Assembly: GCA_024734555.1 (NCBI GenBank) | Contig: JANPWX010000108.1 | Span: forward strand, 413,756 to 477,755 | Length of the DNA: 64,000 bases | Reading direction: 5' to 3' | Source: Trochalopteron elliotii | Lineage: Eukaryota > Chordata > Aves > Passeriformes > Leiothrichidae | Shown here: positions 10,741 through 23,363 of the stretch, piece after piece | Layout of the letters: the number at the start of each line of letters is the position of its first letter | Position numbering within the stretch: the first letter of the stretch is position 1 | Program-made: the position numbers and the translations under genes | Notes under the pieces: model-generated | The model's input: the letters and a program-made list of their open reading frames with translations, nothing else | What the model was told of the DNA's origin: nothing | Databases searched by the model: none

Positions 10741-12437
10741 ATATGTGCCTGAAGCTGTAGACTGTGTGAGGCATATGTGTATCTTCATATGCATCTTCGC
10801 TTTTAGAAAGTTGATGGTGCAGTTCTTAGTGCTGTCACTTGTCAGGACTAAGACACAGGAGAGATGTGTTAGAAACCCATTGTTAAGAATGCAGAAATTA
10901 TATTTATATTATAATAAAAATAAAGAAAAGCCCCAATGTTTGTGTGTTTCATTTAATTCTGAAGTAGACTTTTCTGTTCACTAGTAAGAAAATATAATAT
11001 ATAAAAGAATGATGCAGGTTCAAAGGGCATTAAAAAGCCATTCAAATTGCTCTCCTCTTAAGATCCTGTATTTTTTTCTAAAATATTCAAAGCCTTCATA
11101 TCATTGTGAAGCAATAGATTTTTATTTGTTATATTAATTAGCTTTAAAAATTCATCAATAACATTTTTGACCACTTTCAGGCTCAGAAAAGACAATTAAA
11201 GTTGCTTTTCAAATACTTGTTTTCCCTGGAATATATTATAAATTGTGTATTTTTAGTAAAGAAGGAGAAATATATTGGAAAATCTATGTTGTATAAAAAT
11301 AATTAGCTAAGAAAAATACCATTTGTATTTTGAACAATTCCCAAATTCATGAAGTTCCTCCTGTGCTGCTTGTACCAGAACTGGCATGTGTCAGATTCCA
11401 TGAAAGAGACCTATTAGAATGTACAGATGTGCTGGACCTCTTCCTCTCTCAAGCCTTCCTGATAACAAGTGATAATTTATGCAGTGCTGGTCTGCAAAAG
11501 GCTCTGAATCCTCTCTGCTCTAAATCCTCTGTCAGGGCTGGCTTAACCCACAGCTGGGAGTGCTGGAAACTGGAGGACAGTAGCCAGCACACTCTGGTCA
11601 CTCTCAGGTTGTCATCCGAACTCCAAATCCACCAGGATCTCACCACAAATCCAGTCTAAATTTTGCTACAGAACAAATATTCAACAGAGATTCTTTGTGT
11701 GAGAATACAGAAGAGCACTCAGTGGGGATTTCAAAAACAAAGCAAAAATGTGTGTCTGCTTAGTACCTGCTCCTGAGTCTTTACAAGAAGGCAGGCAGGC
11801 ATGTAGTGATATCCTTACATATCCTATAATTTTTTTAAATCTTAACTGCATCAATATAATGATGTCTGTGTTCATGAACTGCCATTTACAGAACATTGTT
11901 ATGATGCTGGGACAATTTATACAGATTATAACAATTTACACCCATGGTTTGCAGGCATGGCTTGACAACTGTTGCTATACTGCCTATGTTAACAGCTGGT
12001 CCATCATTCCCAGTCTTTTGTTAAAATGCAGTAATGTGGTTTACATTACAAAATACTGCCTACGCTGGTGACCTGATACTCCTTTACGCTCCTTATTTCT
12101 CACTGTATGAAAACAGAAGAAATGGGCCACTCCACAACTTCTGGAATCAAACATTTTTACTAGATGCATTTTGCTTTCTTTGTGGAAATAAAGGTTAGCA
12201 CACTAATTGCAGCTTCAATTGGTTCTATAGCAGTTGTGAGGAGGATTGCAAGACTGACAGAAGTTAACTTAAATGGCTATTTTTACTAATTAGGGAAAGA
12301 AAATTAAGAGGGTCAAAAAGCTGCAGAAGACAAAGCCTTGGGTAGACTCAAGGCCAGATTAGATCAGCAATTTTCTGTGTAAACAGGAAGCAGAAGCCTC
12401 CATAACCTTGGTGAAAATGGTCAGCAAGTTCTACCGT
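10741..12437. other. Unannotated non-coding DNA
   Basis: No recognisable gene or repeat. Open frames at 11330-11659 (109 codons, plus) and 11748-12071 (107 codons, plus) show no domain I recognise and no supporting context; the first lies in a less AT-rich patch. Confidence 0.5.
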
Positions 12438-12672
12438 ACTTAGACACACAGATCTGTGGGGCAAGATGGAATCCACACAAGGATACCGAGGGAGCTGTTG
12501 AGAGTGCTCACTGAGCCGCTTTTCCTCATTTATCATCAGCCCTAGCTAACCAGGGCAATTCCAGCTGCCTGAGAGTCAGCAACTGTTATATCCATGTACA
12601 GGAAAACCCTCTAGGAGCACCCAGGGAACTACAGGCCTATCAGCCTGACCTTGATGCTGGGGAAGATACTTC
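12438..12672 (+). mobile_element. CR1 LINE ORF2 fragment (reverse-transcriptase region)
   Basis: On the plus strand the sequence follows the CR1 ORF2 region just upstream of and into the reverse transcriptase. Landmarks include TTTATCATCAGCCCTAGCTA with AACCAGGG, then GGGAACTACAGGCCTATCAG with CCTGACC, the DNA of the family's peptide NYRPVSLT. The frame is broken by indels. Like the copy at 950 it stops inside the ORF without a CR1 3' tail, so it is an internal remnant. It overlaps the same part of the CR1 consensus as the copy starting at 15801, so the two are separate insertions. Confidence 0.8.
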
Positions 12673-15600
12673 ATTCTTAATTAAAAAATATTTTTATTGG
12701 TTTAGTGTTGGGTGTTTGGTTTGTTGTTTTTTTTTTTTTTAATGACAGTAAGATAATATGTGGTTTATATTTTTAGAAGCTATTTTTAGTCTCTGTTTCC
12801 TAGATGTTCTTTAACATTTCTGTCAGGGATGCACAGTCTTTGAGGTCATCTTTATAAATTTTAGGGATTTGATAGGTTTAATCTGTTTCAGAAATTTATT
12901 TTTAAAAAATCAACAGATTGTTCACAAATATGGAATTAAATTTGAATGATAGAGCTGCTGAAAACTGTGTGACTCAGGGGAACATAAACCAAATTTGAAC
13001 TCTCTTGACAATTACAACAGACAAATTGATTGCTAATTAATTAACAATTAGGTAAACTAATTAGGTAATAAGAGAGCTCCTAGTATCCCAGTTATGAACT
13101 TACATTGATTTCTGCACTGTAAGCTTTCATATACTTTATGGCCACTGAATATTTGTTATCCCGTGCATTAAATATTCATTTTAGCAACAAACAGAAGTAC
13201 ACAAAATTAAAATTCATGGTCAAAAGATCCATCTAGGTCTTCCAATGTCAATTCTATGCCAGGATTTTCTTCATACAAGTTAACTTGAGCAACTTCTGCA
13301 GAATAGCACTACTCTTAATTGGAAAATAATATTAGAGCATGATTAAACTGTATGGTGATTGAATACATGCTTTCATTTTTGACCTGAAAAAATGTCTGTG
13401 AATGCCATGATAGATTCTTTTCATTACTCCAGACTCTCTCTATTTATGTATTTCTTTATAGCCCAACATTGATGCTACTCTTCAAACTTTTCACAACCTC
13501 TACAGGACCTTTAGAAAATTACATATCCTTGTGAGAAAGAGTGTGAATCTTCCTGTATACTTCAGCTGTGCTGCTTCATTACAGATTTCCTGAAGAGAAC
13601 TAAATGGATAGTGAAAGTTTAAGGGTTTGTTAGTTTGTTGGGTTTAAGAAAGAAAAATGAAGGAATCAAGCTGTCAGAATTCTAGATCTATATTTAAACC
13701 TTCAATAAAAATTTCAGAAAATTTTATTTTCTTGAAGAAACTGCATCCCCACTTTCTTCTGAATTTAGTGATGTGAACCCTTTCCTCAGGGACTGAAGGC
13801 TGGGAAACTAAAATTGTGAATTGGCAGAGATGTTTTGAGGTACTCTGAGATAAAGCATTGATGTGAATAATAGTTGATGCACATGTTTAGCTTTCTCAAT
13901 GATGCTGGTTGCCTGGTAACCAGCAAAAGGCATATGTCAGAGAAGAGTTCAAATGAAACAGATGACATCAATCTCAGCAAGGTGAGGAAAAGGAAAACCA
14001 CTGATTAGCTCACGCAGACTGGTATATATAGGAATCCTGTCATGTTTTCATGTTACTAATTGTCTAAGCTGATTCTAAACCTCGATTTATCACAACACTT
14101 GTGGTAGCTCTTAACTAGGGATGGAATTTGTGTCTTTTTACAGATGATTTTAAATGTTTACTTTTAGAATCCTCATTGTGGCCCTGCTCAGAAGCATGTA
14201 TTGGAAAAATATGGTTTTCTTTGTTCTGCCACTGGCTGGGCAGCAGCTTCTTTTATTTTATCACAAAGTCACACTCTATTTTGCATGTGGAGTCACTGGA
14301 CCTTTAAAGAAGGTCACAGAACCTGCATGGGGAAGTCACAGGGCCAAAGACAATTTTAAAATAATAAGATGATTTTTATTTGCATACTTCTCTGACTGAG
14401 CCTTTTATTCTACACCAAAGAGTACACAATAATTCCAGTAATGTTTTTAACCTTGTTTTACCAGCTATTCAGAAAACTATATATATCTGTATCTAAACAA
14501 TACAAGAAACAGTCTAATTACTGTTGGATATTCATTTTTTTCCGTAAGCTACTAGGATTCATATTTTCTGTGTTTATCATGGACAGGTTTAAAATTTCCA
14601 TTAGGATTTCTTTTCAGATGGTGGTAATAATTCTAGCCCGGTATCTTACGTGTTTAAAAACTCAAAGTTATTTATCTTTTCAAAGTATTTGTTAGGGTAA
14701 ATTATACTTTTTTATACAGAAAATCACACAACATTTTTTAAAAAGCGTGTTTAGCATAATGACTTTATTCTAATGATGTTCAAAAATTATAAACCACCTT
14801 TGAATTACTCTGTCCAATAATATCTACCTTACAGTTGTCTATTTAGCCTAAGCTTTTCCTCTTCTTGCCCTCTGTTGTCAATGGAGACATGCAGTGCACC
14901 TTCTTTAGATCATGTCAAATTGACAACTAAGGGTGATAATTGTTTCCATTAGCAATGAATGAAATACATAGCTATCACTGGCTAAAAACCTATTCTTTAA
15001 ACATCAAATATCAGAAGGAACAAACCCATCAAGTAAGACTTTTTTTTTCTTTTATGAGTAAGTAACAATATGATGAGAATAACCACTTCACATTTCAGTG
15101 GCCAATGCTCATTACTAAACCCAGAGTTGCTAATTCAGAAAACCAGCATTAGTAAATATTTCTAAAAGTATTTGATTTAGGTAACTTGCTCATCACCAGG
15201 ACATTACTGTCATGAAAAGATCCAGCCATGTTTTTCTATCCATCTCATAAATGAAATCAGCTACACACAAAATTATTTTTCTTTTTTTTTTTTTTTGAAA
15301 ATTATTGGCCCTGTACACAATACTTTCTCCAAGATTTGCAATAATAGGTTTCCAGAGTGAGGCCACTAAACTTTATTTTCTGCCTATGACTTTATCTTTC
15401 TGAGTTTTCATCCCCTTCACTGTGAAAATCTCCACAAACTGTGAGAGCATGAGAATAGGATCTCAGACCTCATATCAGGGAGATTAGTTACTGGATGTTT
15501 ACAGAGAAGCTACAATGAGCAATTCTAAGAAAAGTCCCACAAGATCTCACATCCTGGAGATGAAACGGGCCTGAAGTGTCTTTTGGTGGTAGCAGAGGTG

Positions 15601-15800
15601 CTGCCTCTTGGCTTGCTGAAGGAATGTTTATTTCAGATTGATTAATGGGAAAATTTAATTAATTTTACTCTATGTAATCTAAGATGTGCAATCTAATACT
15701 GTTTTAATTATTAATTGCTTCAACAAATTTGGAAATATTTCGAGGCAAGATGAGGCATAATAAAAATACTAAAGGCATCATTTTGTTATTGCTTATCCAG
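12673..15800. other. Unannotated non-coding DNA with possible regulatory motifs
   Basis: No gene is recognised. The stretch contains a T run at about 12727-12741, a homeodomain-site-rich patch (several TAATTA/AATTAG motifs at 13032-13070), and an RFX X-box-like palindrome at 13904-13924. The rest is AT-rich with no recognisable repeats. Confidence 0.5.
13908..13920 (+). promoter_or_regulatory. Candidate RFX X-box
   Basis: GTTGCCTGGTAAC matches the RFX X-box pattern of two half-sites, GTTGCC and GGTAAC, separated by one base. The symmetry extends outward: 10-base arms at 13904-13913 and 13915-13924 are inverted copies with one mismatch around the single central base. RFX factors bind such sites at ciliary and neuronal genes; nothing here shows occupancy or a target gene. 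Confidence 0.35.
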
Positions 15801-17010
15801 AAGAGTTCACCAACTCACACTTCATTTATCAGCAATTCTGGCTAACCAGGCAAGTTCCAGAGGACTTGAGATTAGCTAATGTGATGCACATTTACAAGAA
15901 GAGTAAGAAGGAGGGTCTAGGTAACTACAAGCTTGCCAGCCTGACTTTGGTGCCATTATGGAGCAGATTATCTTGAGTGTCCAGCACACGTAGGGGAACC
16001 AATGGGATCAGGCCCAGCCAGAATGGATTTAGGAAAGGCCCAGAGAATGATGGTAAATGGTGTCTCATCTAACTGACAGGCAGTCACTAGTGGTGTTCCC
16101 CAGGGCTCGGTATTGGGGCCAGCCCTGTTTAATATCTTCATGGATTATAAGGACAAGGGGGTCGAGTGCACCCTCGGTTAGTTACTGACAACACTGAGCT
16201 GCACGGAGTTGTTGATCTGCTGGAGGGCAGGAAGACTCTACAGAGGGATGTGGACAGGTGGACTGAGATTAATGTTACGAAGTTCAACAAGGCCAAGTGC
16301 CAGGTTCTACCATTGGGTCGAAACAACTCTATGCAATGCTACACACTGGGAGAAGTTTCTGGAAAGATGCCTGTCAGAAAAAGACCTGAGGGTCCTGACT
16401 GATGGCTGCCAAACATGAGACATTGTGGGCCCAGGTGGCCAAGAAGACCAATGGCATCCTGATCTGTATCAAAAATGGTGTGGCCAGCAGGAATACAGAA
16501 GTGACCATTTCTCTGTACTTAACACTGGTGAAAATTTGGAGTGAGTCCAGAAAAGGGTAACAAAGCTGGTGAAGTGTATAGAGAGTGAGTCATATAGGAG
16601 TGGCTGAGGGAACTCAGGTCGTTTAGCCTGAAGAAAAAGAGGCTCAAGAGGGGCCTTATTGCTCTCTACAACTTCCAAAAGGGCATCTTAACAAGATGGG
16701 GCGCTGGCTTCTTCTCCCAGGTAAGAAGCAGCAGAACCAGAGAAAATGGTTGCACAAGAGGAAATTTAGGTTGGGGAAATTTAGGTTGGACATCAGGAAG
16801 AAATTTTTCACTCAAAAGGTGGTTAATCATTGGAACAGGTTGTCCAGGGAGTGATAGAGTCACCATTCTGGAAGTGTCAAGAAACAGCTGGATATGGAAC
16901 TTAGTGCTATGATTTAGTAGACATGGTGATGTTCCATCAAAGACTGGAGTCAGGGTTCCTAGAGGTCTTTTCCAACCTTAATTCTATGATTCTATGATTC
17001 TATGATTCTG
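15801..17010 (+). mobile_element. 5'-truncated CR1 LINE with RT motif, 3' UTR and octamer tail
   Basis: This is the most complete CR1 copy in the window. It starts inside ORF2 upstream of the reverse transcriptase and runs through the conserved RT segment whose DNA reads GTTCCCCAGGGCTCGGTATT (peptide VPQGSVLGP), the C-terminal part of ORF2 (AEKDLGVL-like and FNKAKC-like peptides), the stretch encoding the family's KFHLNMRKNFF (DNA at about 16783-16812), and the 3' UTR. It ends in repeats of ATTCTATG (about 16979-17010), the hallmark avian CR1 tail. Indels and stops break the ORF. A 15-base duplication, GGAAATTTAGGTTGG, occurs twice at about 16760-16792. The element is dead. Confidence 0.92.
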
Positions 17011-20000
17011 TTCTATTATTGCAATGGAGCTGGTCCCTGCTCTGAAGCACCGAGATCTTAGATGTCTGCAGTGAACTCAATGATCCACAATGTCATTCTG
17101 AAAAATCAATGAAAAATGTCACTAGAATCAAAGCAAAGATTTCTCTTCAGTTATAGCTTACAAAGAATCTTCTAGCCTGACAAATGAAATTGAATATAAT
17201 TGGAAGCACAGAGGCAGGGCATGTATGGTGGACTGGGGAGAATATGATACTTTTCAAGGGAACTTTAAACAGGATATGGAACCACAGAAAGGACAGAAGA
17301 ACCTGGGGGACTGAGCCTAATCCTCAGAAACTGCAGTCAATTATCAAACAGATGTGTTGCTGAAAAAATCAGTAAGGTGCTTTTTCTACACATAGCATAA
17401 GCCATAAAATGCATCTTTTGACACTTAGATATTGAACCTCAATCAGAACAGTTAGAAAAAAAAATATTACTAGCTTCTTATAATTTCTTTTAAATAATAA
17501 CACACCATTAAGGATGTTTTAAATAGTACCATTTATCAGTGTATTTCAGACATATTCTTCATTGAATTTACACTTCTCAGTGTGGAAATTAAAATTAAAA
17601 AGATTAACTTGATTTTTATTTCAAATCACAGTGCAATGTTTTTCAAGTCTGTACATTCAAATGCACAATATGGTAAAATTTCGGCTGCAAGCATGCAAGG
17701 GGGGAAATTGGTTTTATTTCTGTTTGTTTTGTTTTGCTTTTTCCCCAGTTTGGTTACTTTCATACTGCATAAACGAAGGTAAACAACCTTTAGAAAAGCA
17801 GTTTGTTTGCCTTAAATATGCATTAGGTGGTCATCTTCTGAATAATCCCACAGAGATGTGGCCATTGGTTGCATAAGAGCAGGATTCAGAATCAATCTTC
17901 TAAATTTTAATAACTTTAATAAAACTGAAGTCTTAATCCTATTGCATCAGAATCAGTGGAGAAAATTCCACTAGTTTCAGTTACGGTAGGAACAAACCAG
18001 TGCATTTTTGCTTTAAATTTGCCAATAATGTCCTCTTGACTATAATAAATCTCTCTCATATTCTTAATACCACAAGAGACACTGTCAATATGAAAAAATA
18101 GCCTTCTTCCTGACAAATGTTGATAAAATCATTATTTTAACTTTACAGAGAAAATGTGATGGAAGCAGCATAGGAATTTCTAGTTTTATTTATTTTCAGA
18201 AATTCTCTCTATAGGTATCTTTAAAAACGACCTAGCTATTTCCTTTTATTCTGTTAATTCATTTAGACATTATTGACAATGCCATCTTCCTCTAAACCCT
18301 CTATGGGAGCTCTTTGAAAGTGCGAAGGAATTCTTCCTTGTTTTCCATATCCAGACACTTTTTCTTTTTGGAAGCTGCTTGATATTTGAGACAAGCCAAT
18401 GCATCACATATGTTCACTTTTGTACTTAAAACAAAGGGCACATTGAACAGAAAAGCAAAAATGAAAAATTCATGTTTTGACAGATGCAGCTGTTCCAGAG
18501 TTTAGTATTAAATACTGACATTAAAACATGACATCCTATTTATTTTCTGAAAAAAGTTAGATTCCTTCACTGAGAACATAGTCGTTTACTTAGTTTCTGG
18601 TATTTTCTTGTGTTATTCATGTTAAAGACTGATAAATATAAGTTTACATATATTATTACTGAAATAAGATGTGCTATGCTGTTCAAGTTTACTGAAACAC
18701 TCCTAACATTTATTTGATTCTTCTTTTCAGTTACAGAACAGACAAGCAGGATCCAGTAGCCTGCCATGCAAACTGCTCCTATTATCTCAACAGTCACCAC
18801 TGGAACTGTAAAACTATTATTTGGAGTTTTGCAGTATAAGAAAGTAGCAGCATGCCTTATAGGAAGTTATAAAATTAGAAAGCCTAGAAATGCAAAAGTT
18901 TTGTTTGATCACCTAACACATCCTTGTGATAAAATGTTTGCTGTCTACCATTGTTCTCTTTAAATTCACTTAGACTAGAAAAACTGACAATTTGTTTTGT
19001 CATTTTCATTTTGTAAAAAAATTCTGGGGTTAGGATAGAAGATAAATAGTTCTCATGCTGAATTTGAAGCTACAAGGAACCTGGGTTTTATTTTTCTCCT
19101 CACATTTCCCCTCAAAATTAATTTATTTCCATAGTATTTCAATGGTGATTGTAAGACTTCTATCAGTGAATTGTCATTATGAGCAATCAACCACTTGGCA
19201 AGACTGGTAGTTTATTAGGACTAGCTATGGGTTATAGCACAACAAAATCTGGGATTATAAATCTGATGTTTTTTGCAGGACTATTTAGTCAAAATATGCA
19301 TGTGACAAAAATTATATTAATTTCTATACAAGTAGCCTAAAGAGAGAATATTCAACCTCTCCTTTAAATTCACTGCACTGTGATATATTGGAATTTAGCA
19401 ATACTTTGATGTCATGAATCATTCAGATTTTGAGAGCAATTTAGCATTTTCTAACCAAGATTTAATATTTTCCAATTATAGTAATACTAAACTTTGTGGA
19501 AAACAGCTATAATAGGATTGTACATATCTTTTCTAATGACATTACCAATTTATCTTTTTAATTCCAAAATGCTTTCTTATTAAGTCCGTCTAAATTTCCT
19601 GTTTATTTGCTACCCAAAGATATCAAGCATTCACATTTTCTGGTTTTGATCTTGCCAAAATCCAAACAGATGTCTTTTCCTTTTCTCTACATCACATCCT
19701 TAGTTCACATTTCTGCATGACTTTTCCCTGGGTCTGGGGAATCATGGGGCTTCTGGATGAAGAAAATTAGAGATTCTGTTCTGGTTCCTGGACTGTGCCA
19801 TGATTTCATATCTGTGATACAATAATAAATTTAACAGTCTCAGAATTTAAAAATTGCTAATGTCCTTTCAGTGCTCTCTCTTCATCTGTGCTAGGAATGA
19901 TTGCATTGGTTAGGAGTTGTCTATGCTGTCTAATTGGAAAGAAATTTCTATGTCTCCCAGTTCATACACTAATCTTGCTCTACCTTGTTTATATCTGATG

Positions 20001-23000
20001 GAAAGAGATAGCCTTTTTAAAAGTGATTCTGAGAAGAATCCTGTATCTTCATCCACTGCATTAAGCCCTGGGTGGAAAAGTCTCTTCTGAAGAGATCTGT
20101 TGTGAGTATCAAAAAACAAGTTTTCTAACTCACATACCTTAACTATCTTCTTAAAATTAAACAGTGTGAAACTCTCCTTTTGGTGTGCATATGCTTGATC
20201 AGGCTTTGGTGTCCTCCTATGCTCTTGTGACATGATGAGATCCTGGCAGTTAGGAGACAGATCTGGCAACCAAAAATCATATACCTTTATTCCAAGGTAG
20301 AACTTAATGACTATATTCTGTCTGATTTTTAAAAATTATTACAAAAAAAAAATATTATTGAATTTATTAAGTGTTCAGCTCCTGTAAATATTCTAATGAA
20401 TTAACTTAGCTTCTGAATCAGTCACATACCAGAGATCTCTATAAGAAAGTAATCTTTCAAAACACAGATACTTGCTCTGTTTTGCAAATTTTCTGATGTC
20501 TATGTCAAGTGAGAATTAGTCACTACAATGTATATTTGAATCTCCTACTTTAATTCCTTAAGAAACTACTTTGTAAAACATTTTAATAAAGATTTGAGAA
20601 AAAATTAAACCATTTTCAAATAATTCATCTGAAATTAGACTTTAATCATCATGATGGAAACAAATATTACTAAATTTTATAAATAGTCATCTTAAGTTCA
20701 CTATGCTTATTTATACCTGTATAGGTATATAAAGCTTCCTATATTTTTGCAACTTGTATAGCTATCTTTGTCTTTAATCTAATCTGGATACAGTCACATG
20801 AGAATCTTCTGAATGCAATACAAAATCACATCACAGAGCAAAAAATTGATAAGATTGAACCACAATCATAAATGAAGGGAAAAAACCAAGGAAACCTCTT
20901 TTTAAGAGCAAAATTTTGCGATTATATAATCAGGATAGCACACAGGCAAGCATGTGAATAAACTTCATGCATTTGAAAACATATTTTGCATAATTTAATT
21001 CACAAATGCAAAAATACAATGATTGCTCTGGCTAATAGTTTCTCATATGCATACATGTTTTCTTGGCTTAAAGACTGATTTCTAGGTGTTAAGTCTTAGT
21101 CACTATCACCTTGATGTTCGTAACATTGTGCTCTTTAGCTCAAACTATATCACCATATTTTAGGATTGCATTTTTAATGAAACTCCATGGACCTTTGTGC
21201 TACTTTTCATCTTGAAACATATGTGTCAAATGAAGAAATCAGCAGCAGACAGGCAGGTAAAGACACATTCACATGATGTAGACAATTACTTGATAAAGTA
21301 TTAAAGATAAATTATGCGTAATCCTGAAGATTTTGGCACTGCTGAGTGATGAGAAATGAGCTGAATCAGTATTCAGCTTTGTTTGAAGGAGTTGTAGACA
21401 TACTCAAAATCTTCCTTTTATTCCCTCATAATAAGGAACTGAAAACTGTCATATGTGTATAATTTTGAAAAGCAAAATGAAACCTGTTTTTAATACTCAT
21501 TTCTTTAATTCTTATAAGAGTATCATATGTTTGTATGCTACTTTTATTAGCCCATAACATTTTTTGTGGTGGTTTTCCCATGATATAAGAGAGTTTTGAT
21601 ATCTACAGCCAACAGGTACTCTGATGTTTGGTATCGTATTTGTGAAGTGGATGCAAGTGGGAGATGTCAGCTTATTGTAGAATAGGTTCTCAAAAATTAA
21701 TTTTTCAGATTTTTTTCAATATCAGTTACTAGGACTTGACAGGAGAGTTCTGAGGCTGAGAACAATTTCTTTTAAGTTAATAGAAAAAATTCCATTTCTT
21801 AGAGGTTTCCATGAGTTTTGCATCCAGTCTATTCTTTCCTGTTAAGGCCATGAATAAAATGCAAGGTGTATTTGCAAGACTTCAATTCCATCAGGACTTC
21901 ATACACTTCATGTTACAACAGGCTGAAGCTAAAATAATTTCAGAACTGCTCACAAAAATTGAGCATGTAAGGCAAGGTTTGCTTGGAGATACACAAAGTG
22001 CAAGTGAATCCATCCTAACAGGTATTGGTATTATCACCTCACTCTGAGAAACATCCTGCAATGTTACTTCAGGTGGAGATAAATTTATTACATTACAAAA
22101 AGTTCCACTAGACAGGTGCAGTAATTCCTGTGTAAGAATTATGCCTTTACCACATAGGACACTGTTCTGATCGAATGCTCTGTCCTCAAGATAAATTAGT
22201 AGCATCTTTAATAAGTCAGAGAATTAAATATCCAATTTTCATTCTGAAGAGGTTTTGAAATTGAGCCTATTTGGAGACATGCAAGGTACAGCTGCAATCC
22301 ACAAAGATATCACAAATATGTTGAAAAATAGAAATTACAGATTAGCGTTATTTTATTATATTTGCCCAGGTGACAACTGATTTATGTGTGACAACAGTTC
22401 TTACATATAGCCAGGTATACAGAGATATACATTTATCACATGTACATAAATGTTTACACAATTTAACATTTCTAAAACTATAGCCTCCTTAAAAGATCAA
22501 TTTGGGTTTTTCCCCTTCTGTTATCAAAAATACCTGCATTTTGTTGTACCACTTTGGCACAAAATGCACCATTAGGATATATTACATCAATATCTAAGTA
22601 TTAGCTTTTATGTGACCTGATAGATATGTTATATAATCTCTCTTATCTTTTTATACTCCGTGCCTCTGTGCTTTGATGGCATGTTCCAGAAAAGTATTCT
22701 GAGCTTTAAGATAATCTGAAGTGCTTCAAAGTTTTACAGAAAGGACAATTAGAAATTTCCTACAAGCAAACAACCAATAATAACACACCTGAAACTTTCC
22801 CTTTCTTTTGAAAAAGATAAGTTTAATATTTTTTGCAATGATCAAAGTGAGAGGCTAGCAAAACATACTTCAAGTATTCTTGATCGCAGTATATCTGGAT
22901 ATGCTAGATAAATTTTGATGTCTTTACTGATAAATTTTTTATTTGATTTGCAAAATATAAACTGAGAAACCAAGATATCAAAATTATATCTAAATAATAG

Positions 23001-23330
23001 TTTTTACATATGTAGAACAACATAAGGAGTTGTTCTACTTGCATACAAACAACAGAAGTTTGTATGTCAGTAAAACAACAAAAAGGAGGTAAGCTCATGC
23101 TTTTTCACGCTTCCTTCACCTTCTTTTTTAATATTGCCCCTACAAGATGATAATAAATATTGTATTGCAGTTTGCCTATTCAACCCAGTTTCTTCATTCT
23201 GAAATTGTTTAAATCTCATTTCTCGATGATGTCTCCTCATTACCTACACCACTAGCTGTGTTTCTGATGCTACTTACAAAGAGAAGGATTAAAAATAAAT
23301 TATACAGGCTGTTTTTTTCTTTTTCTTTTA

Positions 23331-23363
23331 GAAAGAGTGAGTTTCTAAAGAACTCACTCTTTC
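23331..23363. repeat. Perfect 13-bp inverted repeat (hairpin)
   Basis: GAAAGAGTGAGTT (23331-23343) and its exact reverse complement AACTCACTCTTTC (23351-23363) flank the 7-base spacer TCTAAAG. A pyrimidine-rich stretch precedes it. No run of T follows directly that would suggest a designed terminator, and no gene adjoins. Confidence 0.9.

Noticed and set aside
10275..10742. Minus-strand open frame of 155 codons, hydrophobic and phenylalanine-rich, resembling a membrane protein
   Set aside because: It is the translation of the purine-rich (pyrimidine-rich on this strand) LTR at 10196-10735.
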